Origin: Melampsora larici-populina 98AG31
Taxonomy: Eukaryota; Basidiomycota; Pucciniomycetes; Pucciniales; Melampsoraceae
DNA length: 64,000 nucleotides
NCBI RefSeq assembly: GCF_000204055.1
Contig: NW_006768804.1
Span: 637,611 to 701,610 of the forward strand
Direction: 5' to 3'
Shown one piece after another: positions 1-10,526 of this stretch. The translations under genes were made by a program, and so were the position numbers. The notes under the pieces were generated by a model, which worked only from the letters and a program-made list of their open reading frames with translations, did no database searches and was not told the DNA's origin. The first letter of the stretch is position 1. The number at the start of each line of letters is the position of its first letter.

Positions 1-178
1 TGTTCTGCCATTGAGCCATGTCTTCATGTGGCGAGCACGGGCATTATAAATATCTCGAACCAGGGGTTTTGACCCAGGAGGCATTTCAAGAAGAGTACGA
101 ATCAACCGAGGTGGGCATCCTGTTGACCATGAGAGATCCCCATCCGTTTTCCCATCCGGTTTTGATATTTGTGTACCG
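1..178 (-). pseudogene. MULE (FAR1-type) transposase fragment, cut by window edge
   Basis: The minus-strand frame reads a stretch containing PPRLIRTLLE followed by LVRDIYNARARHMKTW. This matches the segment just before the catalytic core of Mutator-like (MULE/FAR1) transposases, where a 'DIYNAR' motif is common. Coding similarity fades near position 178, where the frame no longer looks like the family, and the rest lies left of the window. I see only about 50 residues, so I cannot tell whether the full gene is intact. The assignment rests on motif memory, not on a search. Confidence 0.5.
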
Positions 179-656
179 CTATTATTTAACTTCCCCAAAT
201 GGGCAGGAAAAAATGATTGGGAGTATGATTTGTCATAGAATGATCTATCACTCCACACATGAGCCATAACACCCACACTACATATGTGTAGCAGGCTCAG
301 TGAATAGGTGGTTATCATGTACTTACAGTTCTGCTCAGCTATCTGCTCATCAGGATAAGTTATTCATTTGTAATACATGCTGTAACTTTTTTTCGATTGT
401 CAAAAGCATACAAAAGATTGCCTACATACACTGACTTAACACTTTGGTGTAATCTCATCAACTCAACGGCATGTAACACCCCTTCTGTTAGTAAGAAATA
501 GCTTCAACAATATTGCCTGAGCAGCTACAGAATTATATGTAGTGAATCTTTTGGACAATTTTTTCAAAGTCAAAAAAGTTACATGTGGTATAACATGTGA
601 TTTATTTATTCTGATGGCCAAAAAACTAAGCAGACCTGTATGTACATGATATACAA
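179..656. other. repeat-derived spacer, no gene
   Basis: No convincing coding frame. The stretch around 255-400 (an 'acatgagccataa...ctacatatgtg...gctcag' pattern) resembles 4795-4925, just right of the hAT-like element at 4459-4789, so both are copies of a dispersed repeat. Confidence 0.4.
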
Positions 657-857
657 CAGTGGTACACAAACATGAACACCTGACCTAAAAACCCATGGAC
701 AAAACCCATGGACAAAACCCATGACAACCCGATTGTTTTGGGGGTTTTGTCCATTGGTTCTCCGCTTCCCCATTGGAAAAAACCCAAAAAACAATTGGGT
801 TTTCATGGGTTTTGTCCATGGGTTTTTAGGTTGGGTATTCATGTTTGTGTACCACTG
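657..857. repeat. palindromic MITE, copy A
   Basis: Near-perfect inverted repeat with outer ends CAGTGGTACAC / GTGTACCACTG and long arms carrying repeated ACCCATGGACAAAACCC blocks, so a single strand would fold into a long hairpin. A second copy lies at 2394-2579. No clear target-site duplication is visible around this copy. Short open frames across it are by-products of the palindrome. Confidence 0.8.
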
Positions 858-940
858 ACTATTTACTTAGCTTGCTGCACATATTGGGTGTTATGCCTCA
901 GGTGTGCAGTATTGGATCCTTATGACAAACTGTACTATTA

Positions 941-1085
941 GGGTGTGTTCACTTAAGGGATTTCTGACCAGAAATCACATTCTGTAAAATTTTTAAAGCA
1001 AAAATGAAACATGCACCACCAAATGAACACTTTAAAATTTGCAGAATGTGATTTCTCACCAGAAATTGCTTAAGTGAACGCACCC
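941..1085. repeat. Tourist/Harbinger-like MITE with TTA target duplication
   Basis: 145-bp element whose ends are GGGTGTGTTCACTTAAG and its inverse. Sub-terminal arms share the ATTTCTGACCAGAAATCACATTCTG-type block in opposite orientation. It is flanked on both sides by TTA (938-940 and 1086-1088). A 3-bp TWA duplication is the hallmark of PIF/Harbinger insertions. A partial related end is at about 5925-5957. Confidence 0.75.
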
Positions 1086-1088
1086 TTA

Positions 1089-2393
1089 ATCATTTTCCTC
1101 TTCCAACTTAGGGAAGTTGAATGATGTTCACAGTGCATAGTTTTTGGGTTCTCCGAAGTTGGGCGGGCCAAAAAGTGTGAGAATCCCATATTTCCGCCTA
1201 TCACAGTAACCCATACCCCAATTTCAAAAAAAACTATCTTTTCGGTGTAAAGCCATAGAAAAAAGGGTCAGTAGCAAGGTAGGAGTGCTGAGAATCTTTA
1301 CTGCTAGGTGCTACAGTTCAATACAGACCGTGGAGAACCAAGAAGACTCACCACCCCCCTTTCTTCCTGCTCTTGAAAGCACATTGACCAGCCAGACCCT
1401 TTTTGCTAACATATTTCAGCCTTTCATCACTTCTTTCTTTTGTAGAAATGAAACAAATTTTGTGATCTACTTACAAACTCCCATATTTTATTGTCATAAA
1501 ATACTTAATAGATCAAATACTGAAAAGTTTGATAGCAGATTATTTTTCAGCAAAATCAGCTGACAGCCCAAGCCATATACATCAAGACATAGTTCCTATG
1601 GCTATACATTCAAAACCCTCTACAGCCATGTTCTCTATGTCTTTAGAGGGTTGTAAATGTATGGCTACACTTTCAAACTATCAGCTTGAGTCTAAATAAG
1701 AGACCAAACTAAAGGAAAAACTTGCTTTTATTAGCTAAAAGTTGTCGGCTTTGTTGCAACAAGAAGTTTGACTTTCTATCAAGATAAATTTGAGCCAGTC
1801 ATGTCAGTTCTAAATTATACAAATTTATAGTCTTGTAACAAAATTGAGTCCTTACTGAATATTTTGGACAATATTCTAATAGTCTTCTATAGATGGGTAT
1901 CCTAGATACTCCTATCTCAGGGTGATCTAAATTCTACTATGTTTTAGGCCAAGAAGTTTGATCTTCTATGATTCAAAGCACAGATTTGAGAATTATGTTA
2001 GATGAAAGGTTTGGTTGCTTTTCAATGATGACCTTGGTCTGTTGTGATACAATCTTCTAATTGAGACTTAATGAAGCAGGAAAGAGTTTATAAAAACCAC
2101 AATGGATCAGAAAAAATAAGAGTAGTTGATTTAGCTCTAAATCTAAAACTGGTTCTAATTTTTGAAGTAATTTGGCTGGTGGTTTAGAATAAAATTTTTT
2201 AAATGCTTTTGAGACCAGATAGTTAATTTATGTGGTAAATGATGAGATGGTGATTTTTCTTTCATGCCTTGATTGAGTAGTATTTATAGTAATACATCTT
2301 CCTGGTGGTATCTAGTGAATACGTTTACATACCTGGTCAGGGTTTGAACAACACCCCAATTGGATGGCTTGGTTATTTCAATTTGGTAACAAA
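1089..2393. other. AT-rich spacer with a short fold-back repeat
   Basis: No gene seen. About 1600-1666 is a short fold-back: 'gctatacatt..accctcta' on the left pairs with 'tagagggtt..aatgtatggc' on the right. A second copy of this fold-back lies at 2925-2957 plus 3943-3985, where it is split by an insertion, so this copy serves as its empty site. Confidence 0.5.
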
Positions 2394-2579
2394 AGGGGTA
2401 CACAAACATGAAAACCCAACCTAAAAACCCATGGACAAAACCCATGACAGCCCGATTGTTTTTTGGGTTTTGTCCAACGGGAAAGCGGAAAACCCATGGA
2501 CAAAACCCAAAAAACAATCTGGTTGTCATGGGTTTTGTCCATGGGTTTTTAGGTCGGGTGTTCATGTTTGTGTACCCCT
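2394..2579. repeat. palindromic MITE, copy B
   Basis: Same family as 657-857, with ends AGGGGTACACAAAC and its inverse and the same ACCCATGGACAAAACCC arms. It is flanked by AAA on both sides, a possible but weak 3-bp duplication. The centre ('ggaaagcgg') differs from copy A, as expected for an old family. Confidence 0.8.
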
Positions 2580-2954
2580 AAAGCTTAGACCCTGGTTAGG
2601 GTTTCTTTGATTTCTATTAGGCTAGTTGGTCATATTTTGTATTAGACACTGTGGTGCATACTCAGCCTAAAGTTGTCTTGGTCTGGTTTCAAAGTTCTGG
2701 TTTCTTGTGAGGGTGGTTTCATCCCTGGCAGGGGTTTTTCTGTTGTAGACACTTGTGTGGCAAAGTAGACCCTTATGTGGTTTTTGGTTCACTCTTGAAA
2801 CTCAAGTGTGAGGTGTTAATAATCTATCTCAAAACTTTTTTATGGGGTTTTGAGATTTTTTTTTGCTTTTATGTTTTTCATTGTCTGCCTTAGGAGTAAG
2901 TGTAATTACTCTCTAGGTTGACAAAAACCCTCTACAGCCATGTTTTCTATGTCT
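2580..2954. other. spacer, no gene seen
   Basis: Low-complexity T-rich DNA with no coding frame. The last part (about 2925 on) is the left half of the fold-back repeat also seen at 1600-1666. Confidence 0.4.
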
Positions 2955-2957
2955 TTA

Positions 2958-3942
2958 GAGCATCCACAGCCGTTTGCATTGAAACTGGAGTTATTTAGCT
3001 AAATTTAATGATTGTTAGCCAGGGTCAACTAATCTCATGCTACTTCCCACAGTTGTTGGCTTCAAATTACATTCTTAACTCCAAATTAAAGACTCAGACC
3101 ACAACTGTATGCTTCAAGTTAAAAGCTAAGTTGTCTCCAATTCTCAAACAACCAACAAATTCCTCTGATCATTCCTCACTTTATGTTTCAATAACAATAT
3201 CAATTTGTCTCTTTTACTTATTAGCTCAATGTATGCTGGTTCAAACAAAAAACAGATTTATTTTCTAATTGCTCCAACTTTCATGATGTTGTATAACTCA
3301 CACAAAGTGAAGTTGATTTCTGCCTCTCATTGTCTATATATTTGATGTTGGATGATGTGTTGATGCTAGGAAACAATAGAATAAATTATTCAAAGACCCA
3401 TTACAAATCAAATCATCCATTCATATGATCTCAAGCCAAGAGATCAATTTCAAGTTATATACAACTGAGTATTGAATACATAGATCAAGTTGAGATTTGA
3501 AAAAGAAAGTTGTCCTAGAGCATGATGTTTGTTTTTGAACTCTAAATTTGGGGTTGGATGTGAATGTGGTGGTAGAAGATGATGAGAGTGCCAAGTGATT
3601 GAGGTGAAGGATGAGCAAGGCGGCAGAGTTGAACTTGTGGTGGTATTGATGGAAATCAATGAATATTGTGATTGATGATTGGAGGCTAGATTGTTGAGTG
3701 AAGGTGTAAGTGAGGTGTGTTGAGAAATGGCAAGTCAAGTTGAGGTTGGTATTTTTGGTGGTTTTTGAGGGCAAGTTAGCTATAGCAAGAGCTAGACTGG
3801 GATAAATTTGTACCAGCTTAGAGATTTTTTGTTGCAAACTTGGTTATAGATTCCCTACAGATTCACTCTTGTGAAATTATTTTGAGCTTTAGGTTAAATA
3901 TTTAGCTATTCCCACAACTTAACCCAACAATTGCAGATGCTC
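2958..3942. mobile_element. non-autonomous PIF/Harbinger-like element, 985 bp
   Basis: Ends are GAGCATCCACAGC and its inverse GCAGATGCTC. Flanks are TTA at 2955-2957 and 3943-3945. The insertion splits a fold-back repeat whose uninterrupted copy is at 1600-1666 (ATGTCTTTAGAGGG read through), so the insertion and its 3-bp duplication are directly visible. The interior is AT-rich. The 138-residue minus-strand frame at 3421-3837 has no family features and I do not treat it as a gene. A similar-sized element with related ends is at 59677-60680. Confidence 0.8.
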
Positions 3943-3945
3943 TTA

Positions 3946-4450
3946 GAGGGTATTACATTTGTAACCATGAATGTACAGTTGAACCCGCGCAATCACATAA
4001 TATGGGTGGAAGACTTTTGCTATGCATTTTCACGGGTTATGAAATTCTGCTGTCAAATTTGGCAGTAAAAATCATCAAGATTGAGAATTTTTTCTATGCA
4101 TTATCACAGGTTATGCAGCTGTGCAGGTATGCAATTGAGTGGGTTTGACTGTATGCTCATAGAGGTGTTCCCCAACAAAGACACACCCCCTCTATAGCCA
4201 GAGATTTTCCTTTCCACCAAGGGGTATGGATTTAGAGGGGTTTGACTGGATTTTTTTGTACTCTATCTGTCACTTTAGAATCATATTATCCAAAGTGAAA
4301 TTATAGAAAAAAAGGATTTATTTTTGTCAATTTCCTTCAACAAGTTTCTTAAAACAAGATCAACAATTTCTGCCAGCATTAAAAAAGTTCCTTGGTGGAA
4401 ACATGGCCTAGGCTGGGAACATGGTTGAAAGTATACCGGTCATCAAATCA
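3946..4450. other. spacer, no gene seen
   Basis: Remnant repeats only. Two similar blocks of 'ctatgcattntcacgggttatg' type occur about 90 bp apart (near 4020 and 4095). Confidence 0.4.
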
Positions 4451-4458
4451 TCTCAAAC

Positions 4459-4789
4459 TCAGCCTGAGCCCCAAAACTGAGGCCCCAAGGGTTCCCCGAC
4501 CCCCAAAACCGTTGGGGTGCGGGTTTGGTCAGTCTTTTTTGGACCCCAGTACATTGGGGGGGCCATAGGGCTTGGGGCAGGGGGCGTAGTCCTCAATCCC
4601 CCAATGTTATACACAGGGATCCCCGGCTACCCGCAGGTTTTAGGCCTTTGGGATAGGGTTTGGGGGGCTTCTGAGAGCCGGGTTTTGATTGGTTCAGGGT
4701 AGGGTTTGGGTGTGGGGGGGCTTATTCAATATTGGTTTGGGGTGCGGGTAGGCCATTACCTGTGTTCTTTGGGTTGGGGCTCAGGCTAA
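4459..4789. repeat. hAT-like MITE, copy 1 (331 bp)
   Basis: Left end TCAGCCTGAGCCCC matches the inverse of the right end with one mismatch. It is flanked by an exact 8-bp duplication TCTCAAAC (4451-4458 and 4790-4797), as hAT elements make. The body is G/C-rich ('ggggtgcgggtttggtcag', 'ggatccccggctaccc') and stands out from the AT-rich surroundings. The 61-residue frame inside is an artefact of that composition. Sister copy at 44441-44775. Confidence 0.85.
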
Positions 4790-4797
4790 TCTCAAAC

Positions 4798-5264
4798 TGC
4801 ACATCTGAGCCATAAAGCATATGCTACATATGTGCAAACATCTGAGTAAATCCTTAGCTATCAGCTACATACAGGTCCACTCAGTTCTCTGCTCTTTGGA
4901 TAAGCAAATCACATATAACACATTCTGTGACTTTATTCAGCTTGAAACACACATTCGAAAACATTAATACCATAACAAGTTAAAGAAAAGGACATTTTGA
5001 ATTCTATCTGACAAATTGTGTGATTCAAAATGTCAGTTTAGGTCATCTTGCCTCTCCAAGACAAAATTTGAAAGTATGTGGCACCACACATGTAGCACTA
5101 CACACTTGCTATGAGTACTCTTCTACATATATGTATCACAATGGATACTTGGGAAATATTCATGGAGCTGTTTAACAGTAGCTGAAGGGGAATCTGGTCC
5201 CTAGGACCAATATTGCCATCTGGGAACCTCTTCAATACTGGCAGTATAAAGTGTAAGTTCTCTC
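4798..5264. other. spacer, no gene seen
   Basis: Contains the dispersed repeat shared with about 255-400. No coding frame. Confidence 0.4.
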
Positions 5265-5266
5265 TA

Positions 5267-5577
5267 CATAATTATGGCGTTTGAACATGTGCAAGAAATT
5301 TGCAAAACCGATGTGCAAGATCCGTGCAAGATCCGTGCAAGATCCGTGCAAGAAATCTTGCACGGATCTTGCTTAATTAATTTTTTCACAACCCCCTGCT
5401 GTATGTATCTCATCAAGGGCAAACTGAGTCCTTGAAGCAGGGAAGCCTAGGTTCACACATAACTTTCTTAAGTCTGCAAGTTTTGTGGAAGTTCTATGCA
5501 AGATGTTTAAAAGAACTTGCACAGAACTTTCTCACAACTTGCAAATTTCTCGCGCATGTTTGAACGCCATAATTATG
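5267..5577. repeat. Tc1/mariner-like MITE with internal 11-bp tandem repeat
   Basis: Ends CATAATTATGGCGTTTGAAC and the inverse, flanked by TA on both sides (5265-5266, 5578-5579). Inside, GTGCAAGATCC is repeated about three to four times near 5311-5345 and is followed at once by its inverse (CTTGCACGGATC), giving a second, internal hairpin. Confidence 0.75.
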
Positions 5578-5579
5578 TA

Positions 5580-6121
5580 AAAACCAATGAAAAATGTTTT
5601 ATGGACCTTTGAAAGCTTCACCCAAACTTGCCTAAACTTCTTATGCATACTACATATTTCAAAATCAACTTCATGAAATCCTTCAAAATCACACAAAACT
5701 CTACATGTAATGAAAATCTTGGATTATGATTTGATTATAACCTCTTTGAGCATACTTTCTCTAGGCAAGGCTGATTAAAAGGAATATCAAGTTCAAACTT
5801 ACATTCTATTTATTTATCCACAAAGACTTGAATCATGTTCATTTAACCTGTAAATCTCAAAATGCAAAAAATGAACCATACCCCATTGGCATCAGACCAA
5901 GACTTTCAATCTTGCAAAATGCAATTCCTGACCAGAAATTGCTTAAGTGAATGCGCCCTGGAATTTTCATCAATTATCTCTTTTCCTTGCTCTCCCTCTT
6001 GATTTCCATGAGATCTGATCCAACTCTCAATAACAAGACCCAAAAGTTCAGGTTAATAACTGTGAAACAGTAAGCTTCAGTTGTTTTTTTCCATATTGTG
6101 TGATCATTTCTTGAATTTAAT
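5580..6121. other. 3' flank of the minus-strand gene, with a partial MITE
   Basis: About 5925-5957 resembles one end of the 941-1085 family (CCTGACCAGAAATTGCTTAAGTG). Otherwise AT-rich with no gene seen. Confidence 0.4.
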
Positions 6122-6813
6122 TCAATCATTCAATGATTCTTCTGATTCGATTTGATAAACTAATTCAGATGAATGTAATAAAGAGCTTTGTAAAGAATTA
6201 GGTAAGATCAAAAACCCTTCATTGGGTGTCCAAATCCTATAGACCGGATTCGATTCATATGTTTCAGGTAAAGGTAAACCTGTTTTCGAATTCACCAGAA
6301 ATGAAAAAATAATCGATTCTGCACTTGGTCCACCTCTATGTGATATATCTGAATTAGATTGTCTTTGATCTTTTGAAACCCCCCCCGTCCCGCAAAAAAA
6401 GAACATCAGTCTTTTTGTAAGAAACTATGGATAAAGAAAGATAAAAGTTTACCAAAGAGATGTATATAACCATCCGGACCCAGATCTTGACGAGATTTCG
6501 AAAGATCAATTAAATAAGGATCAGACGTATAAATCGTTTGAAAAGTATGATGAATAAGTTGTAAGAAAGCAGGATTCGAATCGAATTTAGAGTAAGATGA
6601 ATCCGAAAAGGATCCTAAGATTGTAGGAGAGTTTAAAGAGATGGGTGGTTTGGATAAGAAACTAATGGATGTGGTTGTGGATGTGGTTGAGGGATGTAAG
6701 TATAATGGAGAAGTTCCTTTGTAGGTTTTGAGTTTGATGGGAGTGATTGTTTTTGATGATTGACTTGAAAGTGATCTGGTGATTAACTTGGATATCATTC
6801 GATTTGAAGCCAT
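6122..6813 (-). CDS. small conserved protein with likely mitochondrial presequence
   Basis: Two exons, complement(join(6122..6369,6453..6813)), about 202 residues. The donor reads G|GTAAAC and the acceptor CAAAAG|AT, joining HLF to DQRQ in frame. I start at MASNRM rather than 37 codons upstream, because this gives a basic, Ser/Leu-rich N-terminus (ISKLITRSLSSQSSK) of mitochondrial-presequence type. The C-terminal half (DGYIHLFDQR, then FSFLVNSKTG, VYRIWTPNEGFLILP) recalls a poorly described eukaryotic family in which 'DGYIHL.D.R' is followed by a short beta-rich domain. Its function is unknown to me. It is divergent from the GH63 gene, with about 270 bp between the starts. Confidence 0.65.
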
Positions 6814-7081
6814 GGCTTTGATGATTTGCAACTTCTTGAGAATGAGAATAGTTATTGAGGGTGATTGAGTGATGAGATTGAGAAGTTGAGAGTTGAAGTT
6901 GGTCCTGTTGAGAGTGGCTATCACTACGTCATCATCATGGTCACTATGGTGACCGATCGATCGATCTCACACACGTGACTCACACTTTTCTTCTTTTCCA
7001 CGAACACACTCAGTCTCACTCCACTTCAGTTCCATAAACCATCCAACAGAACTCAACCATTCTAAAAGTCACACATCTATC
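6814..7081. promoter_or_regulatory. shared divergent promoter region
   Basis: Only 268 bp separate the start codons of the minus-strand gene (6813) and the GH63 gene (7082). The region holds a CGATCGATCGATC palindromic run near 6953-6965 and pyrimidine-rich ACTC stretches just before the GH63 start. A bidirectional promoter is inferred from spacing only. Confidence 0.4.
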
Positions 7082-10000
7082 ATGAAGCCCTTCATAGGCT
7101 TCAATCCTAAACTCTTATTCTTCTTATCTCATCTTATCATCTTATCCTCAAGTACTTCTTCATCAGATCCAATCCAAGACTTTTCAGAACATGATTCGTT
7201 ACTATGGGGTACATATCGACCTAATCTTTATTTCGGTCTAAGACCTCGTTTACCAAATTCATTAATGATGGGATCAATTTGGTTTGGTGTGAATGACTTT
7301 TCTAGTTTTTCAAGTTAGTGTTTTTCTTTTTTTTAAACCTACCAAAATCGATTTGAAAACTAATTAATTCTTTCTTTGTTTCTATTTTTTTTGGTTCGGT
7401 TAGAATCAAGACATGCATGTGAACAAGGTGATGATTTAGCTGGCTATGGTTGGAAAACTCATGATGGTAGAACAAGTGGTCAACATTATGTGAATGATGT
7501 TTTGAATAATGTAAGAATCGAATCTGAACTATTGAAAGTCGAAGGTGGTGCTCATGGTCTGTCTTCTTTTTCTCTTCGCTTATCTCTTTCTTTCCCCCAA
7601 AAAATTTGACTCATCTGATCAATTTGTTCTTGTTGGATATATATCTCTTGATGTTTAGGCGGAAGTTGGGGTGTAAGGATACGTGGAGAACGTTTGAATC
7701 CAGGTAAGTCGAAAAAGTCTTGCGATTTTTGAGGATATAACTGATTTTCTGTCAACCTTTTTTCAAGCTGCACCTGCAAAGATTAGTATGATCAATTATT
7801 TTGGACTAGATGGTTTAGGAACATTTCAATTGGAGAATGAAGAAGATGATGAGGTGAGGATTATCTCAAACACCAATAAAATGACAAAAGCAGAAATCTG
7901 ATTTTCTTCGATTTGATTTCTCAGGGTATTGAAGGACCTGTTAAAATCTCAGGTTCAACCACACAACTGGGCGAATTCACGATTCGAGTACAAGATAGTG
8001 AGTAGGATCACTCGGTTCCAACTCAAATTTGTCTTCTCTCTTACTGATCATTATCTATCCTTGATTAAAGGTCCAACTAATTCTCGTCTTCAGGCTCGTA
8101 ATCATGCCTCTGATTTCGGTGAACAAATGGATCGTACTCAATATCTTGGAATTCAAATGCCAGCCGGTACCGTATGGAAAGCTAAAGGTAAATCGAAATC
8201 GAAACTGAAACGATGATCAAAGGACTGTGGTCATTTTGGGTTGCTTCTAACTCATCTTTCCCAATTGATGATTTCAGAAAGCATTATAACGGCCATCAAT
8301 GAACGTGTCCATGGACTGATCGACAAGTATACCAAGGAGAATTTACCAGACCCAGCCTTGACGCTCTCCCTACCCAATGAGATCCGATATGGAAGCAATC
8401 TCTATGCCGTACAAAAGACCTACGAGGCCCCATTTGAACTTGAAATCTTTTTTGATGGAGATGGAGCTCCTAAATTAGATTCGATCTCACTCTCAGCTGG
8501 TTTAGCAGCAGCATCAGAAGCCTTCAATGATCGATTTGAGAAATCGTTTCCTAAAATCTTTTCATCTGAATTCACATCTGATCAACAAGTCATGGCCAAA
8601 GAGATGCTTTCAAGTATGATTGGAGGGATTGGATATTTTTATGGTTCTTCAATCGTAGATCGAAACTTTGCTCATGATTATGATGATGATGGGTTATTAC
8701 TTACGGGTCATACTGAAGAAACCGAATCTGGACAACGTACTCGTGATCCACAATTGACTGAAGATCGGGAACTCTTCACGGCTACTCCTAGTCGATCTTT
8801 CTTTCCACGTGGGTTCTATTGGGACGAGGGTTTCCATCTTGCTCTGATCGGTGCCTGGGATAATGACATGAGGTATGAGTGAAAGCTTGGTGCTGAGCCA
8901 CAGATAGATTTGAATGACATCATCTAGCTTGCTGATTTACTCAACTGTATTTCTCTTTTTGGTGATCTGATACTACAGTCTTGAGATTTTACGCAGTTGG
9001 ATGAATCTCATCGATCGAGATGGATGGGTAGCTCGAGAACAAATCTTAGGAGAAGAAGCTCGTAGCAAAGTTCCTACCGAATTCCAAACCCAATATTCTA
9101 ATCATGCCAATCCACCCACACTGACGATGGCCGTGACATCTTACATTAAACGACTTCAAAGAAGACAACCAGGAGGAGCGATTAGTGATGCAGAACTAGG
9201 TCTTGATGTAACTTCTCAACAAGTGATGACAGGATCAGTGAGACCAGGCGAAAGATTGTTATCAGATGGAGTGTTAGCCAAAGGGTTTCTAGAAAAGATT
9301 TATCCTAAATTGAAATTACATTATGAATGGTTCAAAGAAACACAAATTGGGCAAATTCGAGAATGGGGAAGAGAGTCGAGGAGTAAGAGTGAAGGATATA
9401 GATGGAGAGGTCGAACTCAAGATCATGTGTTGACATCTGGTATAGATGATTATCCGAGAGGATCACCACATCCGGGTGAATTACATTTAGATTTGATTTG
9501 TTGGATGGGATTCTTTACTAGGACTATGAAACAGATTGCAGAATATGTGGGTGAAGAGGATGATGTGATGGAATATGAGAAAACGTATGAGGCTATCTTG
9601 GCCAATATAGATGGTATGATGAGGTTTTTTTTGCGCCATTCGGATTGGGTTTAAAGGTTTGAGAAAGGTGATGTAAGCTGATGATTTGAGTATTTTTTGG
9701 ACTTTTTTTAGATTTGCATTGGAATGAAGAGAAACAGATGTACTGTGATGTTAGTGTGAACGAGAATGGTAAGTAAGATCACGAAATCAATTGGTTTTTT
9801 GATCTAGAAAAATTGATGGAGAGTTTAAAATGATTTTTCTTGAAATTTTAGATGAATCATATCATGTCTGTCATAAAGGATACATTTCATTATTTCCATT
9901 CTTCTTAGGACTTCTTTCACCCGACTCTCCCAGATTAGGTTCGATCTTAAAGGATATTAGAGATCCGGATGGAGTTTGGTCTGAATTTGGAATCCGTAGT

Positions 10001-10526
10001 TTATCATTAAGTGATCAATTCTTTGGTCAAGGTGAGAATTATTGGAGAGGACCGATTTGGATTCCTATGAATTATATGGCACTTTGTTCACTTTATAATG
10101 TAAGGTTTACATCTTTTCCGTTTGATGGATTCTAAATGTGTGTCTGTGTGGGATATACTGATTTTGGTTTGGTTTTTTTTGTGCGGGATTGTGCAGACTT
10201 ATGCTAAAGAAGCTGGTCCTTATCAACAATTAGCGGCTGGAATTTATAGTGAATTAAGAGAAAATGTGATTAAGAATGTTTATAAGGTAAGTACCGAAAC
10301 TATCTTCTTTGAACGATTTTTTTCATTTTCTTTGTTCTTGATCAGTTTTCTCATCCTCAAATCTGAATAAACTGATGATGATGATTGTGATTTATAGGAA
10401 TGGAAAAGAACAGGATTTACTTGGGAACAGTATGATCCTATGAATGGTGAAGGTAGAAGATCTAAACCGTTTACGGGTTGGACAAGTTTAGTGGCTATGA
10501 TGATGGCTGAAGAATATGATATGTAA
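7082..10526 (+). CDS. CWH41: mannosyl-oligosaccharide glucosidase (ER glucosidase I, GH63)
   Basis: Twelve exons: 7082-7313, 7404-7556, 7659-7703, 7768-7853, 7925-7997, 8071-8187, 8278-8872, 8979-9613, 9712-9768, 9852-10099, 10197-10286, 10398-10526. The spliced frame is 819 residues, the usual family length. A hydrophobic segment (LLFFLSHLIIL) after the start fits an ER signal or anchor. Family blocks appear in order: LLWGTYRPNLYFG, HACEQGDDLAGYGW, FPRGFYWDEGFH, TSGIDDYPRG, and near the end GENYWRGPIWIPMNY. The acidic residues in the WDEGFH and GIDDYPR blocks are in the catalytic (alpha/alpha)6 region of the family. The enzyme removes the terminal alpha-1,2-glucose from Glc3Man9GlcNAc2 on new glycoproteins, the first trimming step in the ER. 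No frameshifts are seen and the gene looks intact. Confidence 0.93.

Noticed and set aside
3421..3837. 138-residue minus-strand open frame
   Set aside because: It lies wholly inside a non-autonomous Harbinger element, has low-complexity Ser/Thr/His content and no motif or splice partner.
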